From: Henriciella sp. | GTDB taxonomy: Bacteria > Pseudomonadota > Alphaproteobacteria > Caulobacterales > Hyphomonadaceae | Reading direction: 5' to 3' | Assembly (NCBI GenBank): GCA_030066975.1 | Contig: JASJAO010000003.1 | Coordinates: 1-64,000 of the forward strand | Length of the DNA stretch: 64,000 nt | In this document: one piece after another, positions 1-8,444 of the stretch | How the letters are laid out: each line of letters starts with the position of its first letter | Numbering within the stretch: the first letter of the stretch is position 1 | Program-made: the position numbers and the translations under genes | Notes under the pieces: generated by a model | The model's input: the letters and a program-made list of their open reading frames with translations, nothing else | Database searches by the model: none | What the model was told of the DNA's origin: nothing

Positions 1-108
1 ACCGTGCGGCCTCACTCATCACTCGGCTATCGTCCGCCGGCACCGGAAACCAAATCACCCTTCCAAATCCAGACGCAAAACACTACTCAGAAACTGGCTG
101 CGCTATAG
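1..108 (+). CDS. IS3-family transposase, C-terminal end (runs off left edge)
   Basis: The frame is open from base 1 and ends at TAG 106-108, giving 35 residues. They begin T-V-R-P-H-S-S-L-G-Y-R-P-P-A-P-E, the signature at the very end of the rve/DDE transposases (OrfB) of IS3-family elements of the IS407/IS51 type. The catalytic domain lies outside the window. The stop falls about 10 bases before the presumed insertion-sequence end, as is usual for this family. Seen: frame and motif. Known: this motif is diagnostic for IS3-type OrfB. Inferred: exact subgroup. Confidence 0.85.
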   Translation, partial: TVRPHSSLGYRPPAPETKSPFQIQTQNTTQKLAAL

Positions 109-118
109 GGGCGGGTCA
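1..118 (+). mobile_element. Right end of an IS3-family insertion sequence
   Basis: Read on the minus strand from 118, the DNA starts TGACCCGCCCCTATAGCG. This fits IS3-family terminal repeats, which begin TGA and carry a C-rich stretch. At exactly this point the integrase reading frame on the minus strand stops making sense, and the TGA of the repeat serves as its stop codon. The flanking bases from 119 (TTCG) would be one copy of the 3-4 bp target duplication. The left end of the element and the second copy are off the window. The boundary is inferred from these two coincident signals, not from an aligned element. Confidence 0.7.
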
Positions 119-679
119 TTCGATCGACGTTCGCTTGGTTTTCTCCCACGACCGTCTTTGAGCGTCCGACTTGTTATATTGGTCGTCGAAGGCGATCTTT
201 GAGACATATAGCCCGAAGGCCTCTGACACCGTGGTTTTGTCCTCTGGCTCGGGTGCGCCTCCAAGCATCGCCTCGGCTTTCGCTTCTGTTGGCGCCTTGC
301 CCTTATCAGCAGCCTGCAAGCGCTCAACAATCTCTTCGATGTCCGGCAACGTCGCGAGTTCGTGTATTGGTCGGTATACGAACCCCATAGCCATGGCTCT
401 TGCAACGGCTCCCTGATATCGACGGTCCGCGATCTTCCAGGCCTGCCCAGCTGGCTCGCCGCCTGATAATTCGAGAGCCCGCGCATTCCAGAGCGCACCG
501 TCCGCTTCGGATAGAGCATCGCGTCTCATCATTGCAATCTCGAGGGATTGCGTGAGCAAAGCGACCTGTATCCAGTCGCGATCATCAATCGCGGCGAAGC
601 ATTTTGGCACCCGGCGCACATAGTGCCACCAACCACCACGACTCTTTAGATATTTTGTAGACTGAACATCATGCTTCAT
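116..679 (-). pseudogene. Tyrosine integrase, 5' fragment cut by an insertion sequence
   Basis: About 187 residues resemble the N-terminal part of alphaproteobacterial phage-type integrases: a DUF6538-like start (K-Y-L-K-S-R-G-G-W-W-H-Y-V-R-R-V-P) and then the beginning of the SAM-like core-binding domain (T-V-S-E-A-F-G-L-Y through W-E-K-T-K-R-T-S-I). Family members are about 400-500 residues long and have a catalytic R...HxxR...Y domain, which is entirely missing here. The break coincides with the end of the IS3 element, whose terminal TGA closes the frame, so this is an insertional knockout. The start codon faces the 3' end of tRNA-Asp about 130 bp away, the usual layout for an integrase at its attachment site. 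The rest of the gene may survive to the left of the element, outside the window. Confidence 0.85.
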
Positions 680-685
680 TGGCCT

Positions 686-719
686 CTGTAGTGCAAAAAG
701 TGTGCAAACTGTAGTGCAA
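686..719 (-). repeat. Three GTGCAA direct repeats, candidate integrase arm sites
   Basis: CTGTAGTGCAA occurs at 686-696 and again at 709-719, with a shorter GTGCAA at 702-707 between them. The three cores are spaced 11 and 12 bp apart, about one helical turn. They sit between the integrase start codon and the tRNA-Asp 3' end, where tyrosine integrases have arm-type binding sites that also allow autoregulation. The repeats are seen directly; the binding role is inferred. Confidence 0.45.
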
Positions 720-807
720 CAACCCGCGTCGACCCTGAAAATGCGTTACGCCAATTTCAAAACACCAATGATATCAATGTGTTGATTGAATTTTTGATGA
801 AGAGAAA
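720..807. other. Short spacer between island edge and tRNA-Asp
   Basis: No gene is seen. An interrupted inverted repeat (AACAC at 761-765, GTGTT at 779-783) lies just past the tRNA 3' end. On the minus strand it is followed by a short T run, so it may be a weak tRNA terminator. The attachment core is expected in the tRNA 3' half next to it, but the second att copy is not in the window. Confidence 0.35.
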
Positions 808-884
808 TGGCGCGAGTGACGGGGCTCGAACCCGCGACCTCCGGCGTGACAGGCCGGCACTCTAACCAGCTGAGCTACACCCGC
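808..884 (-). tRNA. tRNA-Asp (GTC)
   Basis: The minus strand from 884 to 808 folds as a 77-nt tRNA. The acceptor stem is GCGGGTG paired with CACTCGC, followed by discriminator G and an encoded CCA. The D-arm contains AGCTGGTTAGAG, the anticodon stem-loop is CCGGC-CTGTCAC-GCCGG with anticodon GTC, and the T-arm contains GGTTCGAGCC. The G discriminator agrees with aspartate identity. Its 3' end borders the disrupted integrase, so this tRNA is the probable integration target of the element to its left. A promoter sits about 30 bp upstream. Confidence 0.97.
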
Positions 885-918
885 GCATTTCCGGTCACTG
901 CGTTTGCAGCGAAGCGGT

Positions 919-947
919 GATTTAGACAGTGGATTTCAGCCGGTCAA
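919..947 (-). promoter_or_regulatory. Promoter of tRNA-Asp
   Basis: On the minus strand TTGACC (947-942) and TAAATC (924-919) are separated by exactly 17 bp, which fits a housekeeping sigma-70 promoter. Transcription would start near 912, about 28 nt before the mature tRNA 5' end at 884. No experimental support is available; the call rests on spacing and position. Confidence 0.6.
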
Positions 948-1021
948 GCCGCAATTGCCATGACTTTGACACGAGAAGCACATATGAGCAGTACAAACAG
1001 ATAAAACTGAATGAGACTCCC

Positions 1022-3541
1022 ATGAAACGCATCGCTCTGATTATTGGTGGATTGTTTGCTGTCTTGCTCGCGGCATTGATCATTGTCCCAAATCTGATCC
1101 CATCTTCTGTCTACAAAACCCAGATTGAGCAGGCTGCCAGCACGGCGCTTGACCGGGAGGTCACGCTGCTTGGCGATGCGAGCCTATCGCTCTTCCCAAG
1201 CATCTCTGCCAAGATCGATGGGGCCCAGGTGGCCAATCCGGAAGGGTTTGAGGGCGACTATATGATCGAAGCCGGAGAGCTGGTCGGCAAAGTGAAACTG
1301 TTGCCGCTGCTGACAGGCAAAGTGGAGATCAGTCAGGTCGGCCTGCGCGACACGCGGATCCGCCTGGAACAACTCGCCGATGGGCAGGCCAACTGGGTGG
1401 TTGGCCGCGCTTCTGAGACAGAAGAGACAACAGGCGGGTTTGAAACCGGGATCGATCGGGCCTTTATCGACAATGCTTCGATTTCCTTCATTAATCGACA
1501 GACCGGGGATCAGTATGAGCTGAGCGACTTCAACGCGGAAGCGCGCCTGACGGCCCTGGACAAACCGTTTTCATCCAGCGGAGATGGGCGGATCAATGGG
1601 CAAGCCTTTGCTTATGACGTTGCATTGAGCACGATCGACACTTTACTCAACCAAAGCCCCGCGGACCTAACCGTCGAACTCGACACCGATTATGGACGGG
1701 TTTCCTATGATGGCGCCCTTACGCTCGGCGAGGTGCCGGTTGTCGACGGCACGTTTGATGTCCGGTCGGACACACTTGGTCCGATCATCGAGTTCATCGG
1801 TGCTGAACTTCCCTTCAATGGCAATGAGATCAGATCCCTGATCGCAAGAGGTGAGGTTTCAGGAGCTGCGACGACGCCGAAAATCGATTTTTCGAGGATG
1901 CGTTTCGAAGCAACAGGTATCGAACTTGACGTTACAGGCGGATTTGACCTCGGCGAAGCGCAATCGATCAGCGCCTCGGTTGACCTCAAGACCGATCGGA
2001 TCGAGCGGTTTCTGGCGCTCGATCCTGCAATGATGACCGCCATTTCCGCGCTCGGGGAAGTCGATTTGCAGGCCGACCTGTCGGGCACATTGTCCAGTCC
2101 GAACCTGACGAATATCAGGCTTGAACAGGACAGTCCTGTTCTGCGCACCCTGTTCTCGGGCGGGTTATCGCTCGGAGGAGGACAGACTCTGGATGGAGCG
2201 CTGGAGGTCTCAAGCCGCAATCTGCGGGGGCTTATGAATCAGCTTGGCGTGGAATTGCCGGAGGGAGAGCAGCTGGAGACTTTCTCAATTGAAGGCCAGA
2301 CCCAAGGCTCATTGTCCAACCCTGCTCTGAACCAGGCCACTTTGCAGCTGGATGATCAAACGGCCACAGGATCGATCGGTGCCGATCTGTCGGGCGCGCG
2401 GCCAAAGGTGGAAGCCGATCTGACCACTGGCGAACTTGATCTGACACCGTTCCTGGGTGGTGAGGCGGCCGCAGATACCGAACCCTCTCTGAACGAGGAC
2501 TGGAGCGACGACCCGCTGGCGCTGGACAGCTTGACCCTGGTCGACGCGGATGTTCGCGTCTCCGCGCAATCGGTTAAACTGAACCAAATCACATTGAATG
2601 ACGCGCTACTCGATGCCGAACTGGTCAGCGGGCGTTTGAATGCGTCCTTTGAGCAGGAAAATGACAAGCCGGGATTTCGGGCTTTTGATGGCGATTGGGC
2701 TGGATCACTGGAACTGGATGCGAGCAAGCCTACGCCGCATCTTGAAGTCGATGCGGGCGCAACGGGGATCGCTGCGCAGAAGCTGCTATCTGCCTTCACC
2801 GGTTATGGTGGTATGACGGGGATCGGTGGAGTCAGCCTGAACCTCTCGTCAAACGGCAACAGTTTGAAAGCGCTCGTCAACGATCTTGATGGTACGTTCG
2901 ACACTGAACTGGCAGAAGGCGCCGTTGCGGGTGTGAACCTCGCACAATGGGCGCGGACGGCGCAGAACCTGAGCACGCTGGATCTCAACAATCTCAGTCT
3001 GGACGCGTTTTCCAGTGCGCTGTCGCCCGGATCAGAGACCGACTTTTCAAGTTTTCTGGGCGATCTTGAGTTCGTCAATGGGGTCGCGACGATTGACCAG
3101 TTGAGCCTCAACAATCCGGTTGTATCTGTGGCCGGCAGCGGATCCATCGACCTTGGCGCGAGGACACTGAATATCCGGCTCGTGCCATCGGTAGATATCA
3201 ATGCCGCCGGACAAGGCAGCAGCGTCGCCGTGAATGATATTCCGATCCCGGTTCTGATTTCGGGGTCCTGGACCAGCCCGACAATCGGCCCTGACTATGA
3301 TATGATATCGACCATTGTGGCAGACCAGGCAAAGGCACGCGTTGCTGACGAGATTACCAGCCGTGTCGAAGGCCCGATCGGTTCAATCCTCGGCGACGTG
3401 ATCGCCCCCGGTAGCACCCAGGAAGGCGAAGAGGGCGAGGCAACCGATCTGGAATCACAACTTCGCGACGAAGCCAACAGCGCGCTTGGGTCTCTGTTTG
3501 GGCGAAGCCGAGACAGTGACGACGAAACAGAAGAGGACTGA
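1022..3541 (+). CDS. AsmA family outer-membrane biogenesis protein
   Basis: A protein of 839 residues with one N-terminal membrane helix (about residues 4-22), then a long beta-rich AsmA-like region. Typical features are the early S-L-S-L-F-P-S-I-S-A-K-I-D-G-A-Q-V segment and a C-terminal AsmA_2-like part (about 600-770, with N-D-I-P-I-P-V-L-I-S-G-S-W-T-S-P). AsmA/TamB/YhdP-type proteins are thought to be inner-membrane anchored bridges that carry phospholipid to the outer membrane. The ATG at 1022 is preferred because the membrane helix follows it at once; the frame is open for 31 more codons upstream, but those look non-coding and run toward the tRNA promoter. A TTGACA at 966-971 is a possible -35 element. 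The C-terminus is short and acidic. It is convergent with the aminopeptidase, 17 bp apart. Confidence 0.85.
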   Translation: MKRIALIIGGLFAVLLAALIIVPNLIPSSVYKTQIEQAASTALDREVTLLGDASLSLFPSISAKIDGAQVANPEGFEGDYMIEAGELVGKVKLLPLLTGKVEISQVGLRDTRIRLEQLADGQANWVVGRASETEETTGGFETGIDRAFIDNASISFINRQTGDQYELSDFNAEARLTALDKPFSSSGDGRINGQAFAYDVALSTIDTLLNQSPADLTVELDTDYGRVSYDGALTLGEVPVVDGTFDVRSDTLGPIIEFIGAELPFNGNEIRSLIARGEVSGAATTPKIDFSRMRFEATGIELDVTGGFDLGEAQSISASVDLKTDRIERFLALDPAMMTAISALGEVDLQADLSGTLSSPNLTNIRLEQDSPVLRTLFSGGLSLGGGQTLDGALEVSSRNLRGLMNQLGVELPEGEQLETFSIEGQTQGSLSNPALNQATLQLDDQTATGSIGADLSGARPKVEADLTTGELDLTPFLGGEAAADTEPSLNEDWSDDPLALDSLTLVDADVRVSAQSVKLNQITLNDALLDAELVSGRLNASFEQENDKPGFRAFDGDWAGSLELDASKPTPHLEVDAGATGIAAQKLLSAFTGYGGMTGIGGVSLNLSSNGNSLKALVNDLDGTFDTELAEGAVAGVNLAQWARTAQNLSTLDLNNLSLDAFSSALSPGSETDFSSFLGDLEFVNGVATIDQLSLNNPVVSVAGSGSIDLGARTLNIRLVPSVDINAAGQGSSVAVNDIPIPVLISGSWTSPTIGPDYDMISTIVADQAKARVADEITSRVEGPIGSILGDVIAPGSTQEGEEGEATDLESQLRDEANSALGSLFGRSRDSDDETEED

Positions 3542-3558
3542 GCCTGCAGCTCTTTGCT

Positions 3559-6270
3559 TTAGCGGTCTTGGAAATAGGCCCGGACGCTGTCGCCCCTCGC
3601 CCGGTTCAGCGCGATGCAAAGCTGCAGTCTTTCCTTCGTCTGTTCCAGTGATCGCTCATACCCCGGTACAAGGTCGGCCTTGGCGGCAAACAGGGTTTCC
3701 AGTTCATCGATACGGTCCTGCTCACACAGGTTGACCGCGAGGCTGGGCGTCGCAAATCGCCTCTGCCGCGGAATCACATCGACAAAAGCGTCGAAATTCT
3801 CACGTAGCCAGTCCCAGGTCTCTGCCCGGGTTTCAGGTTGCGCCATCTGGCCTCGAACCAGCGTGAGGCTCTCGCGAGATCCCAATGTGCCGTTCAGGGC
3901 CAGGTCAAGAATGCGCAGTGTCAGCGCGGGATCGCGGTTTTCGCCAATGGCGTAGGCAATGGCGAGTTCCAGTGCCGGGTCGTCGAATTCGGTTCGGGCC
4001 GTCAGCGACGCCTCCAGCATCGGTGCGCCGCGGTCCTGGATCGCAATCGCGAACGCGGTTGAGAAATTGTCACTGGTCAGCACAGGTGCGGCGTCGCTGG
4101 TCGCGTCGGTGACATAGAGCAGCGCCGCATCTGCCAGAATCTCCCGGCGTACGGGATCTTCTGCAACTTCGACCATGACGCGTTCCAGCGCGGTACGCAG
4201 GATGGCCTCGTTCTCACCATCGCCGCCATGCTGTTCGAGCGCGGTGAGACGGTCGCTGAAAATATCGGCGATCTGAGCTTTGTATCCGGCAAACGCATCC
4301 GGATCGTTTTCAACCAACGGCTTGAGCCGCTCTGCCTGACGGATGGCGGCTGAGACGACACGGCGTTCATCTGCTCTCGCCGCCTCATCAATGAAGCGCC
4401 AGACGGTGTCGACATCGATACGGCCTGCAGCGAACTCCGCCCCAATGCTGTCGAGGGTCGACATTTGCTCGCCGGGCGTGAGTAGATCGAAAGCTTGGCC
4501 TAGCTCCTGCCATTGCTCCGCATTAAGCGAAAAGCGGTAATATCCGGTGCCTTCCGCGTTCGGCATGACCCAGGTCGGACAAGCTGCATTGTCTTCGGCG
4601 CGATGCAACAACACTTCCCAACCGGCATCGTTCAACATATGGCACTTGCGTTCAATTCCATCAGCCGAGCCGACTTTCATACAGATTGGAATGGTCCACT
4701 CGCGGTCATTTTTGAGATCACTGCCAATCGGGCGATAGCGGTCCTGCATCAAAAGAATGGATGACAGGCCATCTTCGCGGCAGCGATGGTTCGCGGTAAT
4801 CAGCGGTAATCCGTTCTGCTCAACGAAACTTTGGAACGCTTCTGTCAGGTCAGGCTCGCCGGTGACGTCGCCAATGATGTCAAAGAATTGCGGACTGTCG
4901 GCGATGCTGTCTTCGTAGGCTTCGACATATTTGCCGAGGGCCGGGCGAAACACATCGGCGCCGAAATAGGCATCGACCATGCCAATCACTGCAAGGCCCT
5001 TATAGTAGGTAATGGCATCGTAGGCGCTGCGAATGGTTTCGCTGCGTGTGATCGGCTCCCGGACCGCGCGGGCGCTCGACAGACTGTCGAGTTCCATGGC
5101 GCGGATGCCGTCAGCGATTGCATCGAGCTCATAGCGACCTTCAGGCTCGAGCACAGACAAGCTGGCCCCCTCACCCCAGCTGGCAAAGGCTTCCTTGAGC
5201 CAGAGATCATCCCACCAGGGTGGGGTCACCAAGTTACCGAACCACATATGCCCGACCTCGTGCGCATGGATAGCGAGCAGCGACCTCCGGGCGGCTGGCC
5301 CCATATCCGGACCGGCCAAAATGCGGCTTTCACGATAGGTTAGCGCGGCCGCAAGCTCGGTCGCCCCGGACGGCCATTGCGGCGCCGCGACAATGTCGAG
5401 CTTCTTGTAGGGATAGGGCACCTGCAGCGCTTCTTCGAATATGCGGACAAGTTCTGGCGCGGTTTCGAGCGCGTAGGCGAGGTCTGGCCCTTTGCCGCGC
5501 CGGGCAAAACCACGCAAGGGGATCGGCTCTGAGCGTACCTCATTTGGTGGCAGTTCACCGGCTTCCACCACATCAAAACTGCCGACGGCAAGCGAGAGTA
5601 GATAGGTCGGCAGCGGCCGTGTGACCTCGAACGTGATGCGCTCATGCCCACTGCCGGTGAGGTGACGCTCTGCTTCCAATGTATTGGTAATCGCCTCCAT
5701 GCCTTCCGGAATGGTCAGGGTCGTTGTGACAGGCGCTTTGAAGGCCGGTTCATCAAAGCCCGGCATAAACCGACGGGCCTGAATACTCTCAGATTTGGCA
5801 AGGGCATAGGCGTCGCCCTGCTCTGTCACTTTGAACAGACCGGAGAGATTGACGTCAAACGCGGTGGAATAATCGATCGCGACAGAGACGATGCCTGGCC
5901 CCATCATCTGTGGAAATTGGACCCAGGCCACACCGGTCTCGTGTACGTCATACCAGGTGCCCGGGACGGTCGCTTCTCCTGTGCTGAGCATCACGGACGC
6001 GACATCGAGATCCCGCCCATGCAGATAGAAGCCACTGGACGGCATGTCGAAGTGAACGTCGATTGTAACGACACCGCCAAAGCGCGCCTCCCGCGGGTCC
6101 ACAAAGAGATCAACCGTATAGGCGGTCGGATAAGGTGAACTTGGCAAGCGTCCCGCAGGCGCGGCCTCCCGCATTGCAAGTTCAGACACAGGCACAATCT
6201 CGGTGACCTCAAGCGGAGGTGAGCAAGCGGTCAGGGCAAATCCTATCAGGGCACAAAGCCAATCGCGCAT
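3559..6270 (-). CDS. M1 family metallo-aminopeptidase, lipoprotein
   Basis: A protein of 903 residues. It has a lipoprotein signal (M-R-D-W-L-C-A-L-I-G-F-A-L-T-A-C, Cys about residue 16), an M1 N-terminal beta domain, the gluzincin core HEVGH at 337-341 with the third zinc ligand E360 after 18 residues, and a long alpha-helical ERAP1-like C-terminal domain. It should remove N-terminal residues from peptides in the periplasm or at the outer membrane. The ATG at 6270 follows GGAGAAAGAG; a longer frame to 6321 lacks a signal peptide at its start. The exopeptidase motif normally GAMEN reads G-A-T-E-L at 302-306, keeping the glutamate but changing its neighbours. It is divergent from the luciferase-like gene, with only 49 bp for both promoters. 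Confidence 0.88.
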   Translation of the reverse strand: MRDWLCALIGFALTACSPPLEVTEIVPVSELAMREAAPAGRLPSSPYPTAYTVDLFVDPREARFGGVVTIDVHFDMPSSGFYLHGRDLDVASVMLSTGEATVPGTWYDVHETGVAWVQFPQMMGPGIVSVAIDYSTAFDVNLSGLFKVTEQGDAYALAKSESIQARRFMPGFDEPAFKAPVTTTLTIPEGMEAITNTLEAERHLTGSGHERITFEVTRPLPTYLLSLAVGSFDVVEAGELPPNEVRSEPIPLRGFARRGKGPDLAYALETAPELVRIFEEALQVPYPYKKLDIVAAPQWPSGATELAAALTYRESRILAGPDMGPAARRSLLAIHAHEVGHMWFGNLVTPPWWDDLWLKEAFASWGEGASLSVLEPEGRYELDAIADGIRAMELDSLSSARAVREPITRSETIRSAYDAITYYKGLAVIGMVDAYFGADVFRPALGKYVEAYEDSIADSPQFFDIIGDVTGEPDLTEAFQSFVEQNGLPLITANHRCREDGLSSILLMQDRYRPIGSDLKNDREWTIPICMKVGSADGIERKCHMLNDAGWEVLLHRAEDNAACPTWVMPNAEGTGYYRFSLNAEQWQELGQAFDLLTPGEQMSTLDSIGAEFAAGRIDVDTVWRFIDEAARADERRVVSAAIRQAERLKPLVENDPDAFAGYKAQIADIFSDRLTALEQHGGDGENEAILRTALERVMVEVAEDPVRREILADAALLYVTDATSDAAPVLTSDNFSTAFAIAIQDRGAPMLEASLTARTEFDDPALELAIAYAIGENRDPALTLRILDLALNGTLGSRESLTLVRGQMAQPETRAETWDWLRENFDAFVDVIPRQRRFATPSLAVNLCEQDRIDELETLFAAKADLVPGYERSLEQTKERLQLCIALNRARGDSVRAYFQDR

Positions 6271-6319
6271 CTCTTTCTCCGGTCTTGTGCTTCGAATCTC
6301 TATCGACCAGAAGGCTTGC

Positions 6320-7315
6320 ATGAAACCTGTTCTGTCAATCCTCGACCCCTCGCCGATCTTTGAGTCGCGAACGGCTGAGGAGGCTCTGCAACAAACGCGT
6401 GATCTGGCGGTGGCTGCGGACGCTATGAGGTACCGGTCCTACTGGGTTCAGGAACATCACAACACCGCCAGTTTTGCGAGTACCGTACCGGAAGTGTTGA
6501 TCGCCGATCTTGCCGGGCGTACATCACGCCTGACGATCGGATCAGGTGGCATCATGCTGCCGAACTATTCACCTCTGAAAGTGGCCGAGATCGCCAATAC
6601 GCTGAGCGCACTTCATCCCGGAAGAACAGAGATTGGCCTTGGCCGAGCCACCGGAGCGGACCCGCGCGCTTCGGCGGCCTTGCTGGGACCAGGCGCGCAG
6701 TCTTTCCCGCAAATGCTGCGCATGATGCTGGATTGGGTGCTTGATTCGAGCGGACACACCGCCCTGCCCGATGATCACAGGGCCCGAGGCATCGGCGCGA
6801 GACCGAACGCCGCTTTGCCAGAGATTTGGATGCTGTGTTCGTCTCTGGAGTCTGCAGCGTTTGCAGGCTCGATGGGACTGAAGCTTGCCTTCGCAGATTT
6901 TCTGAACCCTGGCGGGGCTGCAGCCGCACTCACAGCCTATCGCTCCGCCTTCACGCCCTCGCCTTTCGCGGCAGAGCCTTGGGGAGCGATCGGACTGGCT
7001 GCCCTCGCCGCCGAAACGGATGAGCGAGCACAGCACCTAGCCAGTTCCATGATGGCCTGGACCCTGCGCCGTGCCGCGGGACATTTCCTGCCGTATCAAT
7101 CCGCGGATGCTGCACGTCAGTATCTTGAGGAGGCGCCGCTGACGCCGCCATCCCGCGCCGTGGTGGGCGAGGCTTCCGATGTCGCCAAGCGTCTGTACAC
7201 GCTCGCGGCGGACGCCAAAGCGGATGAGTTGTTCATCTTGTCAATCACAGAGACGACCGCGTCACGGATTGAGAGCTACCGCCTGCTCGATCAGGCCTGG
7301 TCCGCCCTTATCTGA
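6320..7315 (+). CDS. LLM class flavin-dependent oxidoreductase (MsnO8-like)
   Basis: A protein of 331 residues with the bacterial-luciferase-like TIM barrel. Seen are the early L-D-P-S-P-I, Y-W-V-Q-E-H-H-N (flavin or substrate loop), G-S-G-G-I-M-L-P-N-Y-S-P-L and G-L-G-R-A-T-G-A-D segments that mark the MsnO8-type group of the family. Such enzymes are FMN- or F420-dependent monooxygenases, and the substrate cannot be read from sequence. The start at 6320 was chosen because the family begins directly before the L-D-P-S-P motif; the frame extends further upstream only into the aminopeptidase 5' end. The 3' end overlaps the convergent carboxypeptidase by 8 bp. Confidence 0.85.
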   Translation: MKPVLSILDPSPIFESRTAEEALQQTRDLAVAADAMRYRSYWVQEHHNTASFASTVPEVLIADLAGRTSRLTIGSGGIMLPNYSPLKVAEIANTLSALHPGRTEIGLGRATGADPRASAALLGPGAQSFPQMLRMMLDWVLDSSGHTALPDDHRARGIGARPNAALPEIWMLCSSLESAAFAGSMGLKLAFADFLNPGGAAAALTAYRSAFTPSPFAAEPWGAIGLAALAAETDERAQHLASSMMAWTLRRAAGHFLPYQSADAARQYLEEAPLTPPSRAVVGEASDVAKRLYTLAADAKADELFILSITETTASRIESYRLLDQAWSALI

Positions 7316-8444
7316 GATCTGGTAAAACGGTCAGGATCGCATCAATCACGTTCGCGCCGAGCCGTTTGGAGCGCGGCGGCGACCAGCCAAAGCGCTCGTC
7401 CGGCAGTTCCGCGTTGTCCTTAAACGGCATTTCCAACGTCATCGCGAGGCAATCGAACTTTTCAGCAACCGCATTATTGCAAATGGTCAGATTGGCCTGA
7501 CCTGGCTTATTTTTGGGATAGCCATACTTGGTTTGAAACTCGCCGCCGCTTGACGCCACATAAGCGTGACTGAACCCGTTGAGCAGCGCGGCCTGTTTGT
7601 CCGTCCAACTCGGAATGCCCTCCGTACCGGCTATGAAATTGTACGGTATGGCCTCGTCGCCATGCACATCCAACGCGAAATCAACGCCGTTCTTCTTCAT
7701 CTCTTCAAGCACCAAAAAGACTTCGGGGCTTTTCTCCATGCTTGGCGACTGCCACTCGCGATTGAGATTGACGCCTGCCGCATTGGTCCTCAAGTGCCCG
7801 CGCGCGCTGCCGTCCGGGTTCATGTTTGGGACCACGTAGAGCACGGCCTGTTCGCGCAATTTCATCGCCATCTCATCGGTGAGATCAAGCAGACGTTCGA
7901 GAAAGCCTTCCATCCACCACTCAGCCATCGTTTCACCCGGGTGCTGGCGCGCCGTAATCCAGAGGGTCGGTTTGCCCTCTGCCGGTTCGCCGATTGTGAT
8001 CAGATCAAGGTCACGGCCATCGAGCGTTTGGCCAAGAATGCTAACCTTCGCCGCGCCGCTGCTTTGCGCGCCTGCGACAAGCTGGGCGTGACGATCACTC
8101 GGATACGGCGCGAAATAGGCTAAGTAGACGGCGTCCCGGCTGAGCGTCGTTTCGATGGTGAGTGCCTGTCCGTCATAACGCGTCGGCACCCGCTTCCATT
8201 CCATCAGATCATACGACACGACAGCGTTGTAATCGTCCCAGCCTTTCGGGTAAGCGGCGCCACCGGCGTTTTCAATGATCAGGCGAATATCCTGCCCACG
8301 CTCGCCTGTGACGCGAAAATAGAACCATTGATAGAAATCGGACTCGTTGTCTTTGCGGATTTCGAGGCGAACGTTTGATGGGTCGGACGCATCCTTCACC
8401 AGGATGTTGCCGCCATCAAAAGCGGACGAAATGTTCAGGGTCAT
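7308..8444 (-). CDS. M14 zinc carboxypeptidase, cytosolic CCP-like
   Basis: A protein of 378 residues. The N-terminal ~130 residues form the beta-sandwich pre-domain typical of the M14D (cytosolic carboxypeptidase/AGBL) group. The peptidase domain follows with H-P-G-E (zinc His and Glu), the N-M-N-P-D-G and N-L-N-R-E-W substrate-side loops, D-V-H-G-D (third zinc His) and the catalytic glutamate in T-L-E-M-P-F. There is no signal peptide, so it is probably cytoplasmic. Bacterial members are often annotated as carboxypeptidases of unknown substrate. Its ATG overlaps the stop of the upstream flavin oxidoreductase in an ATGA, so the two are translationally coupled. Confidence 0.88.
   Translation of the reverse strand: MTLNISSAFDGGNILVKDASDPSNVRLEIRKDNESDFYQWFYFRVTGERGQDIRLIIENAGGAAYPKGWDDYNAVVSYDLMEWKRVPTRYDGQALTIETTLSRDAVYLAYFAPYPSDRHAQLVAGAQSSGAAKVSILGQTLDGRDLDLITIGEPAEGKPTLWITARQHPGETMAEWWMEGFLERLLDLTDEMAMKLREQAVLYVVPNMNPDGSARGHLRTNAAGVNLNREWQSPSMEKSPEVFLVLEEMKKNGVDFALDVHGDEAIPYNFIAGTEGIPSWTDKQAALLNGFSHAYVASSGGEFQTKYGYPKNKPGQANLTICNNAVAEKFDCLAMTLEMPFKDNAELPDERFGWSPPRSKRLGANVIDAILTVLPDLR

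Noticed and set aside
116-679. A working phage integrase
   Set aside because: Only the N-terminal ~187 residues are present. The catalytic domain is gone and the stop is supplied by the insertion sequence.
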